A stretch of DNA of 64,000 nt from Streptomyces sp. NBC_01446 (GCF_026340095.1 NZ_JAPEPO010000001.1:1984001-2048000), one strand, 5' to 3'. Shown: positions 25,793 to 34,115, counted from the first letter of the stretch. Notes: generated from the sequence alone by a model not told the origin. A program made the numbers and translations.

Positions 25793-25826
25793 GACCTTCC
25801 CGGAGATTTCCGGGGGGTCTTTTTTT
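25793..25826 (+). terminator. Plus-strand intrinsic terminator facing the oxidase gene
   Basis: GACC-TT-CCCGGA, loop GATT, then TCCGGG-G-GGTC followed by seven T residues on the plus strand. Read on the minus strand it has a preceding A-run and no T-run. It would stop antisense transcripts before they enter the oxidase gene. A second small hairpin, CCGGGG-ATT-CCCCGG, lies at 25775-25789. Confidence 0.55.
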
Positions 25827-25869
25827 CTTTCCGCAACCGGTGGCTGCGCAATTAATAATGCTCGGCCGG

Positions 25870-27426
25870 TCATTCGGTGGCCAGCCTTTGCGCCCCCTCG
25901 CTGACATTTATCACGGGGGAATTAACCGGCAGCGACCATTCCGGGCTGTTGAGCATGGCCCAGCCCGCCTCGGGATCGCCGGCCACGGAGTCGTCCGGGC
26001 TGCGGCTGCCCAGCAGGAAGTCGCCTACGGACGACTCCTTCAGATAGTCGAGGCCGAGGACACGGGCCGACATGTCGGCGTCGCCGTTGCCCAGGCCGCA
26101 CGGGGCGAGGCCGAGGGCCGTCGCCACCAGGTACATGGTCTGGTAGAGCACACCGGTGTGCCGCAGCGTTGTGGCGTAGGCGATGGCGCGGTACTTCCAC
26201 GCCATGCGCTGGAAGCGCGCCGTGACGGTGATGAGCACGTCGGGGCGTGCCTCCATCCCGGTGGCGCGCGACGCCACGTGGAAGAGGGACTCCCGGTCCG
26301 TCTCCGCGTCGTTGACGAGGACGAGGCGGTGCGCGACGGGGTCGTAGTAGTAGATGCCGGCGTCGAGCCCCGCGCAGCGCCGCACGGTCACGTACAGCTC
26401 CAGTTCGTAGCCCTGGCCGCCGCTGGGATAGGGGCGGGAGACGACCTCGTCGCGGCCGCTGCCGTCCTCGGGGGTGTAGTGGGCGCGGACGCGGGCGACC
26501 CGGTAGAGGAACTCGCCCAGCTGCTCGGCCGTCAACTCCCCCTCTCCGTAGGAGCGGATGGAGCGGCGCGTCTCCAGGGCGGCGGTGAGGGACGGGTCGC
26601 GCCCGGCGATCTCTTCGCGCGTGGGCCTGTACAGGTCCACGGCCGGTCCGTCCGGGGCGGGCTTCACGGCGGGCTGGGGGTCGATCTCGCCGCGGTACGG
26701 GTAGACGGCGCCGAACACGTCGTCGTAGCGCCCGGAGCGGACGCGGGAGTGGAACAGCAGGTCGTGGAAGTCCCACTGACGCAGCGTCGGCTCCGTGTCG
26801 GAGGCGAACGTGCCGTCCTCGTCGGCGGGTTCGACGAAGCCGGCGCCCACGAGGTGGGCGAGCGCGTCGAGGGCGTCGTCCTCGCGCAGGCCGGTGCCGA
26901 GCGCGCCGGCCGCGGCGGGTTCGCCCAGGGCGGCGACCAGTTCGCGGGCCGCTCGGTCCACGAGCACCGCGCGGAACTTCACGAGCGGTGACTCCAGGAC
27001 CAGTACGCCCTCGCGGGTACGGCAGAACGCGAAGCGGGAGAGGCGCACGGTCGTGCCCGGCGCCACCACGGCGATCCGGTGCTCGGCGTCACGCGCGGTG
27101 GGCTCGATGCGCAGGAGCTCCCTGCGGTCGGCGGGGCCGCCCCGGGTGAGGACGCTGCGCGCGACGAGATGGCCCGCGCGGTCGAGGAGCCGTTCCACCT
27201 GGACGGCCTCGGCGGCCCGCAGCCCGTCCAGCAACTCGCCCATGGGGCGCGGCCCTTCGGCGAGCCGGCCGAGCGCGGTGCGGATGCCGCCGCGCACCGG
27301 GCGCAGGGTGAGCGAGGTGGCGGGGCCCGCGAGGGTCGCCGACTCCCCGTCGAAGAGGACCCGGACGTCGGCGCGGAACGCGGGCGCGGTACGCGGCGGT
27401 GATTTCGCCGTCTTCTCGGTCTGCAT
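25870..27426 (-). CDS. SagB-type azoline dehydrogenase (second copy)
   Basis: A 518-residue SagB/ThcOx-family FMN enzyme. The N-terminal ~240 residues (FDGESATLAGPATSLTLRPVR) form the non-catalytic domain seen in SagB dehydrogenases. The nitroreductase domain shows ETRRSIRSYGEGELTAEQLGEFLYRVARVR, RPYPSGGQGYELELYVTV, GIYYYDPVAHRLVLV and LGLAPCGLGNGDADMSARVLGLD. It should oxidise azolines to azoles. Located directly before the precursors and divergent from the copper-oxidase operon. It is closer to canonical SagB than the copy at 15672. Confidence 0.88.
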   Translation of the reverse strand: MQTEKTAKSPPRTAPAFRADVRVLFDGESATLAGPATSLTLRPVRGGIRTALGRLAEGPRPMGELLDGLRAAEAVQVERLLDRAGHLVARSVLTRGGPADRRELLRIEPTARDAEHRIAVVAPGTTVRLSRFAFCRTREGVLVLESPLVKFRAVLVDRAARELVAALGEPAAAGALGTGLREDDALDALAHLVGAGFVEPADEDGTFASDTEPTLRQWDFHDLLFHSRVRSGRYDDVFGAVYPYRGEIDPQPAVKPAPDGPAVDLYRPTREEIAGRDPSLTAALETRRSIRSYGEGELTAEQLGEFLYRVARVRAHYTPEDGSGRDEVVSRPYPSGGQGYELELYVTVRRCAGLDAGIYYYDPVAHRLVLVNDAETDRESLFHVASRATGMEARPDVLITVTARFQRMAWKYRAIAYATTLRHTGVLYQTMYLVATALGLAPCGLGNGDADMSARVLGLDYLKESSVGDFLLGSRSPDDSVAGDPEAGWAMLNSPEWSLPVNSPVINVSEGAQRLATE

Positions 27427-27689
27427 GCTGATCTCCGGTTCCTTCGAGGCGACTTGCCCAGTCCGCGTGCGGTCGAGGGCGTACTCCGGAAATCACTGTC
27501 ACGCCGAACGGGAACCCCTCCCCCTGTCTCGCGTGAAATCGGTGACGTACACCATCGGCGGCCATGACACCCGTCACCGAGGCGCTTCGATCCCTCGGAA
27601 TTCCGCGCCCTTGTCCGCATGCTCGGAAGACGAATTCACCATCCGGCCGGGCAAGTCGGCCGAACGACCTCAGTTAAGGAATCCCCGCC
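27427..27689. promoter_or_regulatory. Divergent promoter region, RiPP and aminobenzoate operons
   Basis: 263 nt separating the minus-strand oxidase/precursor genes from the plus-strand multicopper oxidase operon. AAGGA at 27677-27681 is the ribosome site for the GTG at 27690. No coding sequence is supported, and no promoter pair could be fixed with confidence. A shared control region would let both halves be co-regulated. Confidence 0.45.
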
Positions 27690-29147
27690 GTGCTTACACG
27701 TCGTCATGCAATACGCCTCGGTCTCACCACCGGTGCCGTCGGCGCAGTGGGCGCCGCGGGAGGGCTCTTCCAGACACTGACGTCGGGCGGATCCGCGAAC
27801 GCGGCAACGGCGGCCGGCGCCCCGGCCGTCACGCCGTTCGCGGTCCCGCTGCCCGTGCCCAAGGTCCTGGCCCCGTACCGGAGAACGAGCACCGCCGACT
27901 ACTACGCGGTCACCATGAGCCGCACCAGCCACCAGATCCTGCCCGGCACCCGCACGGACGTGCTGACCTACAACGGCACCTTCCCGGGCCCCACCATCCG
28001 GGCCCGCAAGGGCCGCACCGCGGTGGTCCGGCAGATCAACGCCCTGGACATGCCGACCTCCGTCCACCTGCACGGCGGCAGCAACCCCGTGGAGCACGAC
28101 GGCGGCATGATGGACACGATCGCGCCGGGCCGCTCCAGGACGTACGTCTACGCCAACGACCAGGTCGGGGCCACGCTGTGGACCCATGACCACGCCCACC
28201 ACATGGAGTCCGAGCACGTCTACCGGGGCCTTTCCGGTCTCTACCTGCTCGGCGACCGGACGGAGGACCGGCTCGGCCTGCCGTCCGGCCGCTACGAGGT
28301 ACCGCTGATCCTGCGCGACGCCCAGTTCGACGCGGCGGGCCAGATGGTCTACACGATGGACGACGCGGAGAACCGGACGACCATCCTGGTCAACGGCGCC
28401 CCGTGGCCGTACATGAAGGTCGAGGCGCGCAAGTACCGCTTCCGGATGCTCAATTCATGCAACCTGCGCATCTTCATCCTCTGCTTGAACGACGGCAGCC
28501 AGGTCACCCAGATCGGCTCGGACGGCGGCCTGCTCCCGGCACCCGCCGCCACCCCGGTCCTCGTCCTGTCCCCCGGTGAACGCGCCGACTTCGTCGTCGA
28601 CTTCTCCAGGTACGCGCCCGGCACCCAGCTCACGCTCCAGAACATGCTGGGCCCGGGACCGACCGAACTCGTCGGCCAGATCATGCGGTTCGACGTCGGC
28701 GAGAAGACGCCCGACACCAGTCGCGTGCCCGACGTTCTCACCACCCTGCCCGCCCTGCCGAAGCCGACCGTCGAGCGCAGCTTCGAGCTGCGGATGGACG
28801 AGCCCGGCACCGGCGACAAGGCCTACATCAACGGAAAGACCTTCGATGCCGGCCGCATCGACACGAACGTCAAATGGGGCGACACCGAGGTCTGGACGGT
28901 CACGAACACCAGCACCACGATTCCGCACAACTTCCATACGCACCTGGTGCAGTTCCGCATTCTCGAACGCGACGGGCAGCCGGTCTATCCGGCGGAGGCC
29001 GGCCTCAAGGACACCGTGCTGCTCTTTCCGGGGCAGACGGCCAGACTCCAGCTCACCTTCGACACGCACAAGGGCGTCTATCCCTACCACTGCCACATGA
29101 TCGACCACAGCGCCATGGGAATGATGGCGCAAATGAAGATCTCTTGA
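27690..29147 (+). CDS. Tat-exported multicopper oxidase
   Basis: A 485-residue blue copper oxidase (laccase/phenoxazinone synthase/CotA-like). The N-terminus MLTRRHAIRLGLTTGAVG is a twin-arginine signal ending near ANAAT. All four copper-binding segments are present: HLHGG (about residue 127), WTHDHAHH (about 164), HNFHTH (about 413) and YHCHMIDHSAMGMM (about 466), so type 1, 2 and 3 sites look intact. It oxidises phenols or aminophenols with oxygen outside the membrane. Being first in an operon with 3-amino-4-hydroxybenzoate genes makes an o-aminophenol a plausible substrate. Confidence 0.9.
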   Translation: MLTRRHAIRLGLTTGAVGAVGAAGGLFQTLTSGGSANAATAAGAPAVTPFAVPLPVPKVLAPYRRTSTADYYAVTMSRTSHQILPGTRTDVLTYNGTFPGPTIRARKGRTAVVRQINALDMPTSVHLHGGSNPVEHDGGMMDTIAPGRSRTYVYANDQVGATLWTHDHAHHMESEHVYRGLSGLYLLGDRTEDRLGLPSGRYEVPLILRDAQFDAAGQMVYTMDDAENRTTILVNGAPWPYMKVEARKYRFRMLNSCNLRIFILCLNDGSQVTQIGSDGGLLPAPAATPVLVLSPGERADFVVDFSRYAPGTQLTLQNMLGPGPTELVGQIMRFDVGEKTPDTSRVPDVLTTLPALPKPTVERSFELRMDEPGTGDKAYINGKTFDAGRIDTNVKWGDTEVWTVTNTSTTIPHNFHTHLVQFRILERDGQPVYPAEAGLKDTVLLFPGQTARLQLTFDTHKGVYPYHCHMIDHSAMGMMAQMKIS

Positions 29148-29189
29148 ACTGCCCATTCGCACACCGAATTGCTGGAGAAAGGGGGGAAC

Positions 29190-30854
29190 ATGGCCGCACG
29201 ATCAAGCCCGTACGTCCGCCGCATTCTCGACGCGCTCGAACGGGATCCGTCCCGCGCGGTCCTGCACCGGCCGGACGGCACCGTCGCCGCCGGTGAGCTG
29301 AGCGACTCCGTCCACGGCACCGCGGCCCTGCTGTACGGCCACGGGGTCGGACGGGGCGACACCGTGGCAGTCCTGACCGGGCCGAACCATCCGCTGATGC
29401 TCAGCGCCCGGTACGCCGTCCACCTCCTGGGGGCCACCTCCGTCTACGTACGGTCGATGAACCCGAGGACCGACACGGAGACGTTCTCGCTCGGCACGCA
29501 GACCCGACTCCTGCGCGATCTGGGCGCGTTGCTCCTGCTGGTGGACGAGGAGAGTGCCGAGCGGGGGCGCTGGCTGTCCCACCGTCTGCCGGGGCTCACC
29601 GTGCTGCCGATCCCGCGCGGGGCTCCCGCCCGGGCCCTCGATCCGGTTCGGCTGCCGCCGCCGCGGCCCGACACGCTCTCCGTCGTCGACTTCACCAGCG
29701 GCAGCACGGGCCGGCCCAAGATGGTCGCCCAGCAGTTCGGCACCCGTGAGGAGCTCGTCGACCGCCTCGCCCATGGCCTCGATCCCCGGGGACCCGCGAC
29801 GCTCCTGTCCGTCACACCGATCAGCCACACGACGGCGCCGATGGCCGACGCCGTCCTGTCGGGCGGCGGAACGGTGGTGCTCCACGACGGCTTCGACCCC
29901 GACGACGTACTGCGTGCCTTCGCCCGGCAGCGCGTCACCGACGTGTACTTGGCCGTCCCCCACCTGTACCGGCTGCTCGACCATCCGGGCATCGACACGG
30001 CCGACCTGTCCTCGCTGCGCCGCATCACCTACAGCGGCACCCCGGCGGCCCCGGGCCGCGTGGAGCGGGCCGTCCGCCTCTTCGGGGACGTCCTCATCCA
30101 GGTGTACGGCACCACGGAGGCGGGCGGCATCAGCAGCCTCAACCCACTCGACCACCGGGAGCCGGAACTGCTCGGCTCGGTCGGCCGGACCTTCCCCTGG
30201 GTGCGCCTGGAGATCAGGACGCCCGGAGGCGGACCACAGGTCGAACGGGGCGTCACGGGCGAGCTGTGGGTCAACTCCCCGACGGTGACGGCCGGTTACC
30301 TGGACGACGACGAGCTGACCGGCGCCACCCTCAGGGACGGCTGGCTGCGCACCGGTGACCTCGGGCACTGGGACCGCTACGGCTATCTGCGGCTCGACGG
30401 ACGCGTCGGCGACGTGATCAAACACGGCGGTCTGAAGCTGGACCCCACGGCGATCGAGGACGCGCTCCTCAAGCATCCGCAGGTACGCCAGGCCACGGTC
30501 TTCGGCGTGCGGGACGACGACTACGTGGAGCAGGTGCACGCCGCCGTCGAACTGCACTCGGGCGCCGCCCGCACCTCGTGCGACCTGCGCGGATACGTGG
30601 CCGCGACGCTGACTCCGGAGCACACCCCGGTCCGGATCTCCGTCTGGCCGCAGCTGCCGCTGACCCCGTCGGGCAAGCCGGACCGCGCGTATCTGCGCCG
30701 GGTGTCGTCCACACCCGAGCGCTCAGGGACGGCGCCGGCGCCCGTCACCAGCTCCCCGCGCGGAGCCACCGCGCGGGACGGCCCCGTCCGCGTACGCGGC
30801 ACGGGCGCCCCGCCCGATCACGCCATCCCGCGAACCAGAAAGGGCGTCTCATGA
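29190..30854 (+). CDS. AMP-dependent acyl/aryl ligase (adenylating enzyme)
   Basis: A 554-residue ANL-superfamily enzyme. Core motifs are TSGSTGRPK (about residue 169), YGTTEAGG, GWLRTGDLGHWDRYGYLRLDGR and, near the C-terminus, PLTPSGKPDRAY with the catalytic Lys. A 45-residue low-complexity tail follows. It activates a carboxylic acid as AMP-ester and probably thioester; context points to 3-amino-4-hydroxybenzoate or the peptide. The ATG at 29190 has a strong purine-rich site (GGAGAAAGGGGGG). No carrier protein or reductase is adjacent, unlike the grixazone GriC/GriD pair. It overlaps the next gene by ATGA. Confidence 0.87.
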   Translation: MAARSSPYVRRILDALERDPSRAVLHRPDGTVAAGELSDSVHGTAALLYGHGVGRGDTVAVLTGPNHPLMLSARYAVHLLGATSVYVRSMNPRTDTETFSLGTQTRLLRDLGALLLLVDEESAERGRWLSHRLPGLTVLPIPRGAPARALDPVRLPPPRPDTLSVVDFTSGSTGRPKMVAQQFGTREELVDRLAHGLDPRGPATLLSVTPISHTTAPMADAVLSGGGTVVLHDGFDPDDVLRAFARQRVTDVYLAVPHLYRLLDHPGIDTADLSSLRRITYSGTPAAPGRVERAVRLFGDVLIQVYGTTEAGGISSLNPLDHREPELLGSVGRTFPWVRLEIRTPGGGPQVERGVTGELWVNSPTVTAGYLDDDELTGATLRDGWLRTGDLGHWDRYGYLRLDGRVGDVIKHGGLKLDPTAIEDALLKHPQVRQATVFGVRDDDYVEQVHAAVELHSGAARTSCDLRGYVAATLTPEHTPVRISVWPQLPLTPSGKPDRAYLRRVSSTPERSGTAPAPVTSSPRGATARDGPVRVRGTGAPPDHAIPRTRKGVS

Positions 30855-31786
30855 CCGCATACGGCCACTTCGCCCGGTCGCTGCGGCTGCGGCGGCTCTA
30901 CCGCCACAGCACGGCCGGCCTGATGATCACCCCTCTCGACCATTCGATCAGTGACGGTCCCGTGGTGTCCAAGGGCATGTCACTCGACCATCTCGCGGGC
31001 CGCCTCGCGGCCGGCGGTTCGGACGCCGTCGTCGTGCACAAGGGCAGTGTGCGGCACATCAGTCCGGAGCGGTTCGCCGCGATGTCCCTGATCATCCACC
31101 TCAACGCGAGCACCAGCCAGGCGCTCGACCCCAACGCCAAGTACGTCGTCGCCGGCGTCGAGGAGGCCCTGCGCCTCGGCGCGGACGCCGTCAGCGTCCA
31201 CGTCAACCTCGGCTCCGACGACGAGCGGCAGCAGATCGGCGACCTCGGCCGGATCGCCGACGCCTGCGACCGCTGGAACCTGCCGCTGCTCGCCATGGTG
31301 TACCCGCGTGGCCCGCGGATCACCGACCCCCGGGACCCGGAGCTCGTCGCGCACGCCGTGACGATCGCCGCCGACCTGGGCGCCGACCTGGTCAAGACCG
31401 TCTTCCTCGGCTCCACCGCGGAGATGCTCGACCTGACGGCGGCGTGCCCGGTGCCGGTGCTCGTCGCGGGCGGCCCCGCCCTCGCCGACGAGGAGGACGT
31501 CCTCGCGTACGTGCGGGACGCCCTGGCCGGCGGCGCCGGCGGCGTGGCGATGGGCCGAAACATCTTCCAGGCCGCCGACCCCAGGAGGCTCGCCGCCAAG
31601 GTCGCCCGGCTCGTCCACCACTTCCCCGAACAGCACTTCGGGCCGGGCCCCTTCACCGCGTCCGCCGACACGGACAGCGACGCCCGGCTCACCCCGGACC
31701 ACCTCGACGCACCGACCATCGCCCCGCTCTCCCACGAACTGACAGGAGGTCCGCATCATGACGGACGCAAAACTGTGCTGGCTTGA
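30851..31786 (+). CDS. griI: GriI-type C7N aldolase (2-amino-3,7-dideoxyheptulosonate synthase family)
   Basis: A 311-residue DhnA-family class I aldolase. In GriI this enzyme condenses aspartate semialdehyde with dihydroxyacetone phosphate to start 3-amino-4-hydroxybenzoate synthesis. Visible segments are MITPLDHSISDGPV, DAVSVHVNLGSDDE, LLAMVYPRGPRI, ADLVKTVFLG (candidate Schiff-base Lys) and VLVAGGPALADEEDVL. Actinobacteria make aromatic amino acids by the bacterial route, so this archaeal-type enzyme signals a specialised pathway. The ATG overlaps the ligase stop by 4 nt and the 3' end overlaps the next gene by 29 nt. Confidence 0.88.
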   Translation: MTAYGHFARSLRLRRLYRHSTAGLMITPLDHSISDGPVVSKGMSLDHLAGRLAAGGSDAVVVHKGSVRHISPERFAAMSLIIHLNASTSQALDPNAKYVVAGVEEALRLGADAVSVHVNLGSDDERQQIGDLGRIADACDRWNLPLLAMVYPRGPRITDPRDPELVAHAVTIAADLGADLVKTVFLGSTAEMLDLTAACPVPVLVAGGPALADEEDVLAYVRDALAGGAGGVAMGRNIFQAADPRRLAAKVARLVHHFPEQHFGPGPFTASADTDSDARLTPDHLDAPTIAPLSHELTGGPHHDGRKTVLA

Positions 31787-32873
31787 CATCCGCGACGCCG
31801 GCACCGCCACCGCCGCCATCCTCGAAGAGGCCGTCCACCAGCGGATCGACGGCGTCGTCGCCGCCGACCCGGCCGCCTTCACCGGTCTGCCCCCGACCGT
31901 CCGCAAGATCCTGCTGTTCGAGGACGGGGCGGCCTCGGTCCCCGCCGACCTCGGCGAGGCCGACCTGGTGATCGTGCCCGGCGGCAAGGACGAGCGGGCC
32001 CCGCTCGTCGCGGCACACCCCGACGTCGAGTTCGGCCGCTACGTCGAGATCGTCGACGCCGACACCCTGGAGGACGCCTGCCTGGCGGCGCGCCTGGAGG
32101 CGTGGAGCGTCCTCGACTTCCGCGACCCGACGAAGATCCCGCTGGAGATCGTCATCGCGGCGGCCACCGGTGCCCCGGGCTCCATCGTCACGACCGCGGC
32201 CGACAACGAGGAGGCCGAGATCGTCTACGGCGTGCTCGAACTGGGCTCGGACGGCGTCCTGATGCGCGGCCGCACCGTGGGCGACGCCACCGCCCTGCGC
32301 ACCGCGGCCACCTCGCGCGGCGGGGAGATCCCGCTGGTGGAGCTGACGGTCACGGGCGCCACGCACATCGGGATGGGTGAGCGTGCCTGCGTCGACACGA
32401 CGACCCACTTCCGCAAGGACGAGGGCATCCTCGTCGGCTCGCACTCCAAGGGCATGGTGCTGTGCGTCAGCGAGACCCACCCGCTGCCGTACATGCCGAC
32501 GCGCCCCTTCCGGGTCAACGCCGGCGCGCTGCACTCGTACACCGTGGCGCAGCACGGGCGCACCCACTACCTGAGCGAACTGCACGCAGGCAGCTCGGTC
32601 CTTGCGGTCGACGTGAAGGGCCGCACGCGTCCCGTCAGCGTCGGCCGGGTGAAGATCGAGACCCGTCCGCTGATCTCCATCGACGCGGTCGCGCCCAACG
32701 GCCAGACGGTCAACCTGATCCTCCAGGACGACTGGCACGTCCGCGTCCTCGGCCCCGGCGCCTCGGTCCTCAACAGCACCGAACTCAAGCCGGGCGACAC
32801 GATCCTGGGCCATCTGCCCACGGCCGACCGCCATGTCGGCTACCCGATCAACGAGTTCTGCCTGGAGAAGTAG
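31758..32873 (+). CDS. griH: GriH-type 3-dehydroquinate synthase II homologue
   Basis: A 371-residue archaeal-type dehydroquinate synthase. In grixazone biosynthesis GriH converts the GriI product to 3-amino-4-hydroxybenzoic acid. Family segments are KLCWLDIRD at the N-terminus, KIPLEIVIAAATG, TVGDATALRTAATSRGGEIPLVELTVTGATHIGMGERACVDT and ILVGSHSKGMVLCVSETHPLPYMPTRPFRVNAGALHSY. AGGAGG lies 7 nt before the ATG. It is the last gene of the four-gene operon and is followed by a terminator at 32927. Confidence 0.9.
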   Translation: MTDAKLCWLDIRDAGTATAAILEEAVHQRIDGVVAADPAAFTGLPPTVRKILLFEDGAASVPADLGEADLVIVPGGKDERAPLVAAHPDVEFGRYVEIVDADTLEDACLAARLEAWSVLDFRDPTKIPLEIVIAAATGAPGSIVTTAADNEEAEIVYGVLELGSDGVLMRGRTVGDATALRTAATSRGGEIPLVELTVTGATHIGMGERACVDTTTHFRKDEGILVGSHSKGMVLCVSETHPLPYMPTRPFRVNAGALHSYTVAQHGRTHYLSELHAGSSVLAVDVKGRTRPVSVGRVKIETRPLISIDAVAPNGQTVNLILQDDWHVRVLGPGASVLNSTELKPGDTILGHLPTADRHVGYPINEFCLEK

Positions 32874-32908
32874 CAGCGCCCGTACGCGCGTGAGCAGCGC
32901 CCGTACGC
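32872..32908. repeat. 16-nt direct repeat after griH
   Basis: AGCAGCGCCCGTACGC occurs at 32872 and 32893, 21 nt apart, just after the griH stop and before the terminator hairpin. Confidence 0.5.
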
Positions 32909-32926
32909 CTCGCACCAGGACGCCCC

Positions 32927-32951
32927 GCCCCGGCACACCCCGTGCCGGGGC
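32927..32951. terminator. Terminator between griH and the response regulator gene
   Basis: GCCCCGGCAC-ACCCC-GTGCCGGGGC, a perfect 10-bp stem with a 5-nt loop between two convergent genes. Confidence 0.7.
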
Positions 32952-32983
32952 CGGCGCGCGTCCGGCCCCGGGCCGCCCCGGTC

Positions 32984-33589
32984 TCACAGCCATCCGTGCT
33001 CGCTCGCGATGCGCGCCGCGTCGAACCGGTTGCGGCCGCCGAGCTTCTTGATGGCCGCCGAGGTGAGGTTCCGTACGGTCCCCGCGGCGAGATACAGCTC
33101 GCCTGCGATCTCCTTCACCGTGGCGCCGCCGGCGGTGAGGCGCAGCACGTCCATCTCCCTTACGCTGAGCGCCGATTCACCGGCTGTGGGCGGCCGCATC
33201 AGCGCCGGGTCGACGGTGAGACAGCCGCCCGCGACGCCCATGAGGGTGGTGATCAGCTGCGGCAGGCGCGCGTTCTTGGGGACGATGCCGAGCGCGCCCG
33301 CGGCGACGGCCCGGTCGACCACCGCGGGGGTGGCCGCTCCGACCATGAGGGCGACGCCGCACTTGGGATGCTGCGCGCGCACATCGGTCGCGGCCCGCAG
33401 CGCCTTGCCGCCCATGGTGGGCTCCCCGAGGAGCAGCACGGTCGGCCGGTGCCGTTCGACGGCGGGCAGCACGGCCTCGTAGGTCGTGGCGAGCCCCACG
33501 ACGTCGAGGCCGTTGGTGCCGTTGAGCGTCTCGGCGAACGCTTCGAGGACCAGCTGGTGATCACCTGCTACGACCACGCGTACGGACAT
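32984..33589 (-). CDS. NarL/LuxR-type regulator with a degenerate receiver domain
   Basis: A 201-residue protein with a receiver-like domain (1-120) and a C-terminal LuxR HTH (ALSVREMDVLRLTAGGATVKEIAGELYLAAGTVRNLTSAAIKKLGGRNRFDA). The receiver begins VRVVVAGDHQ, and the position of the phospho-acceptor Asp in VLLLGEPTMGG is Gly; the conserved Lys in GIVPKNA remains. It is therefore probably not controlled by phosphorylation and may respond to a ligand or partner. It starts 4 nt after the stop of the SDR-like gene and is likely co-transcribed with it. Confidence 0.82.
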   Translation of the reverse strand: MSVRVVVAGDHQLVLEAFAETLNGTNGLDVVGLATTYEAVLPAVERHRPTVLLLGEPTMGGKALRAATDVRAQHPKCGVALMVGAATPAVVDRAVAAGALGIVPKNARLPQLITTLMGVAGGCLTVDPALMRPPTAGESALSVREMDVLRLTAGGATVKEIAGELYLAAGTVRNLTSAAIKKLGGRNRFDAARIASEHGWL

Positions 33590-33593
33590 CTCT

Positions 33594-34115
33594 CTACCCC
33601 CGTATCGATGTACTGGACTCAGGCTCGGACTCGGACGTGCCGAGCAGCCGGTCGACCACCGACCTGGCCAGTTCCTCGGCCCGGGCCTCGTGGTCGATCT
33701 CGATGTGCACGGCGTGGACGGGCAGGCCCGCCACGACGGCGGCCGACACCGCGCGGAACGTGTCCGCGAGGCCGTACGGGGCGTTCTCGGCCGGGACGAT
33801 CACGACGGCGGCCGTGAGCGGACCGATGTCGGCGGCGATCTGCGCCGGCAGCGCGAGCACCGCCTCCGTGTCCTCGGCGTCCACCTGGTACGGCAGCGCC
33901 ACGAGACCGATGTCGGCCAGCTCCTTGCACAGGAAGGCTGCGTTGGTGGCCGCGTCGTCCCCCCGGCCCCGATGGCCCGCGCCGACGACGGCGACGGCGG
34001 CCCCGGCGGCACAGAGCCGCGCGGTGACGACCCGTCCGGTGCCGGTGGTGGCGTCGACGACGAGGACGACGCAGCCGTCGAGCGGCGGGGGTGCGTAGGA
34101 CGCTGCGTGGGACAC
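33594..34115 (-). CDS. Short SDR-like Rossmann protein lacking catalytic residues
   Basis: A 173-residue protein resembling the nucleotide-binding half of short-chain dehydrogenases: CVVLVVDATTGTGRVVTARLCAAGAAVAVVGAGHRG has a near-normal TGxxxGxG site, and LPAQIAADIGPLTAAVVIVPAENAPYG matches the NNAG region without NNAG. There is no YxxxK active site and the protein is about 75 residues short. It may bind NAD(P) or another nucleotide and act as a sensor for the downstream regulator. A decayed enzyme is the alternative. Confidence 0.65.
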   Translation of the reverse strand: MSHAASYAPPPLDGCVVLVVDATTGTGRVVTARLCAAGAAVAVVGAGHRGRGDDAATNAAFLCKELADIGLVALPYQVDAEDTEAVLALPAQIAADIGPLTAAVVIVPAENAPYGLADTFRAVSAAVVAGLPVHAVHIEIDHEARAEELARSVVDRLLGTSESEPESSTSIRG

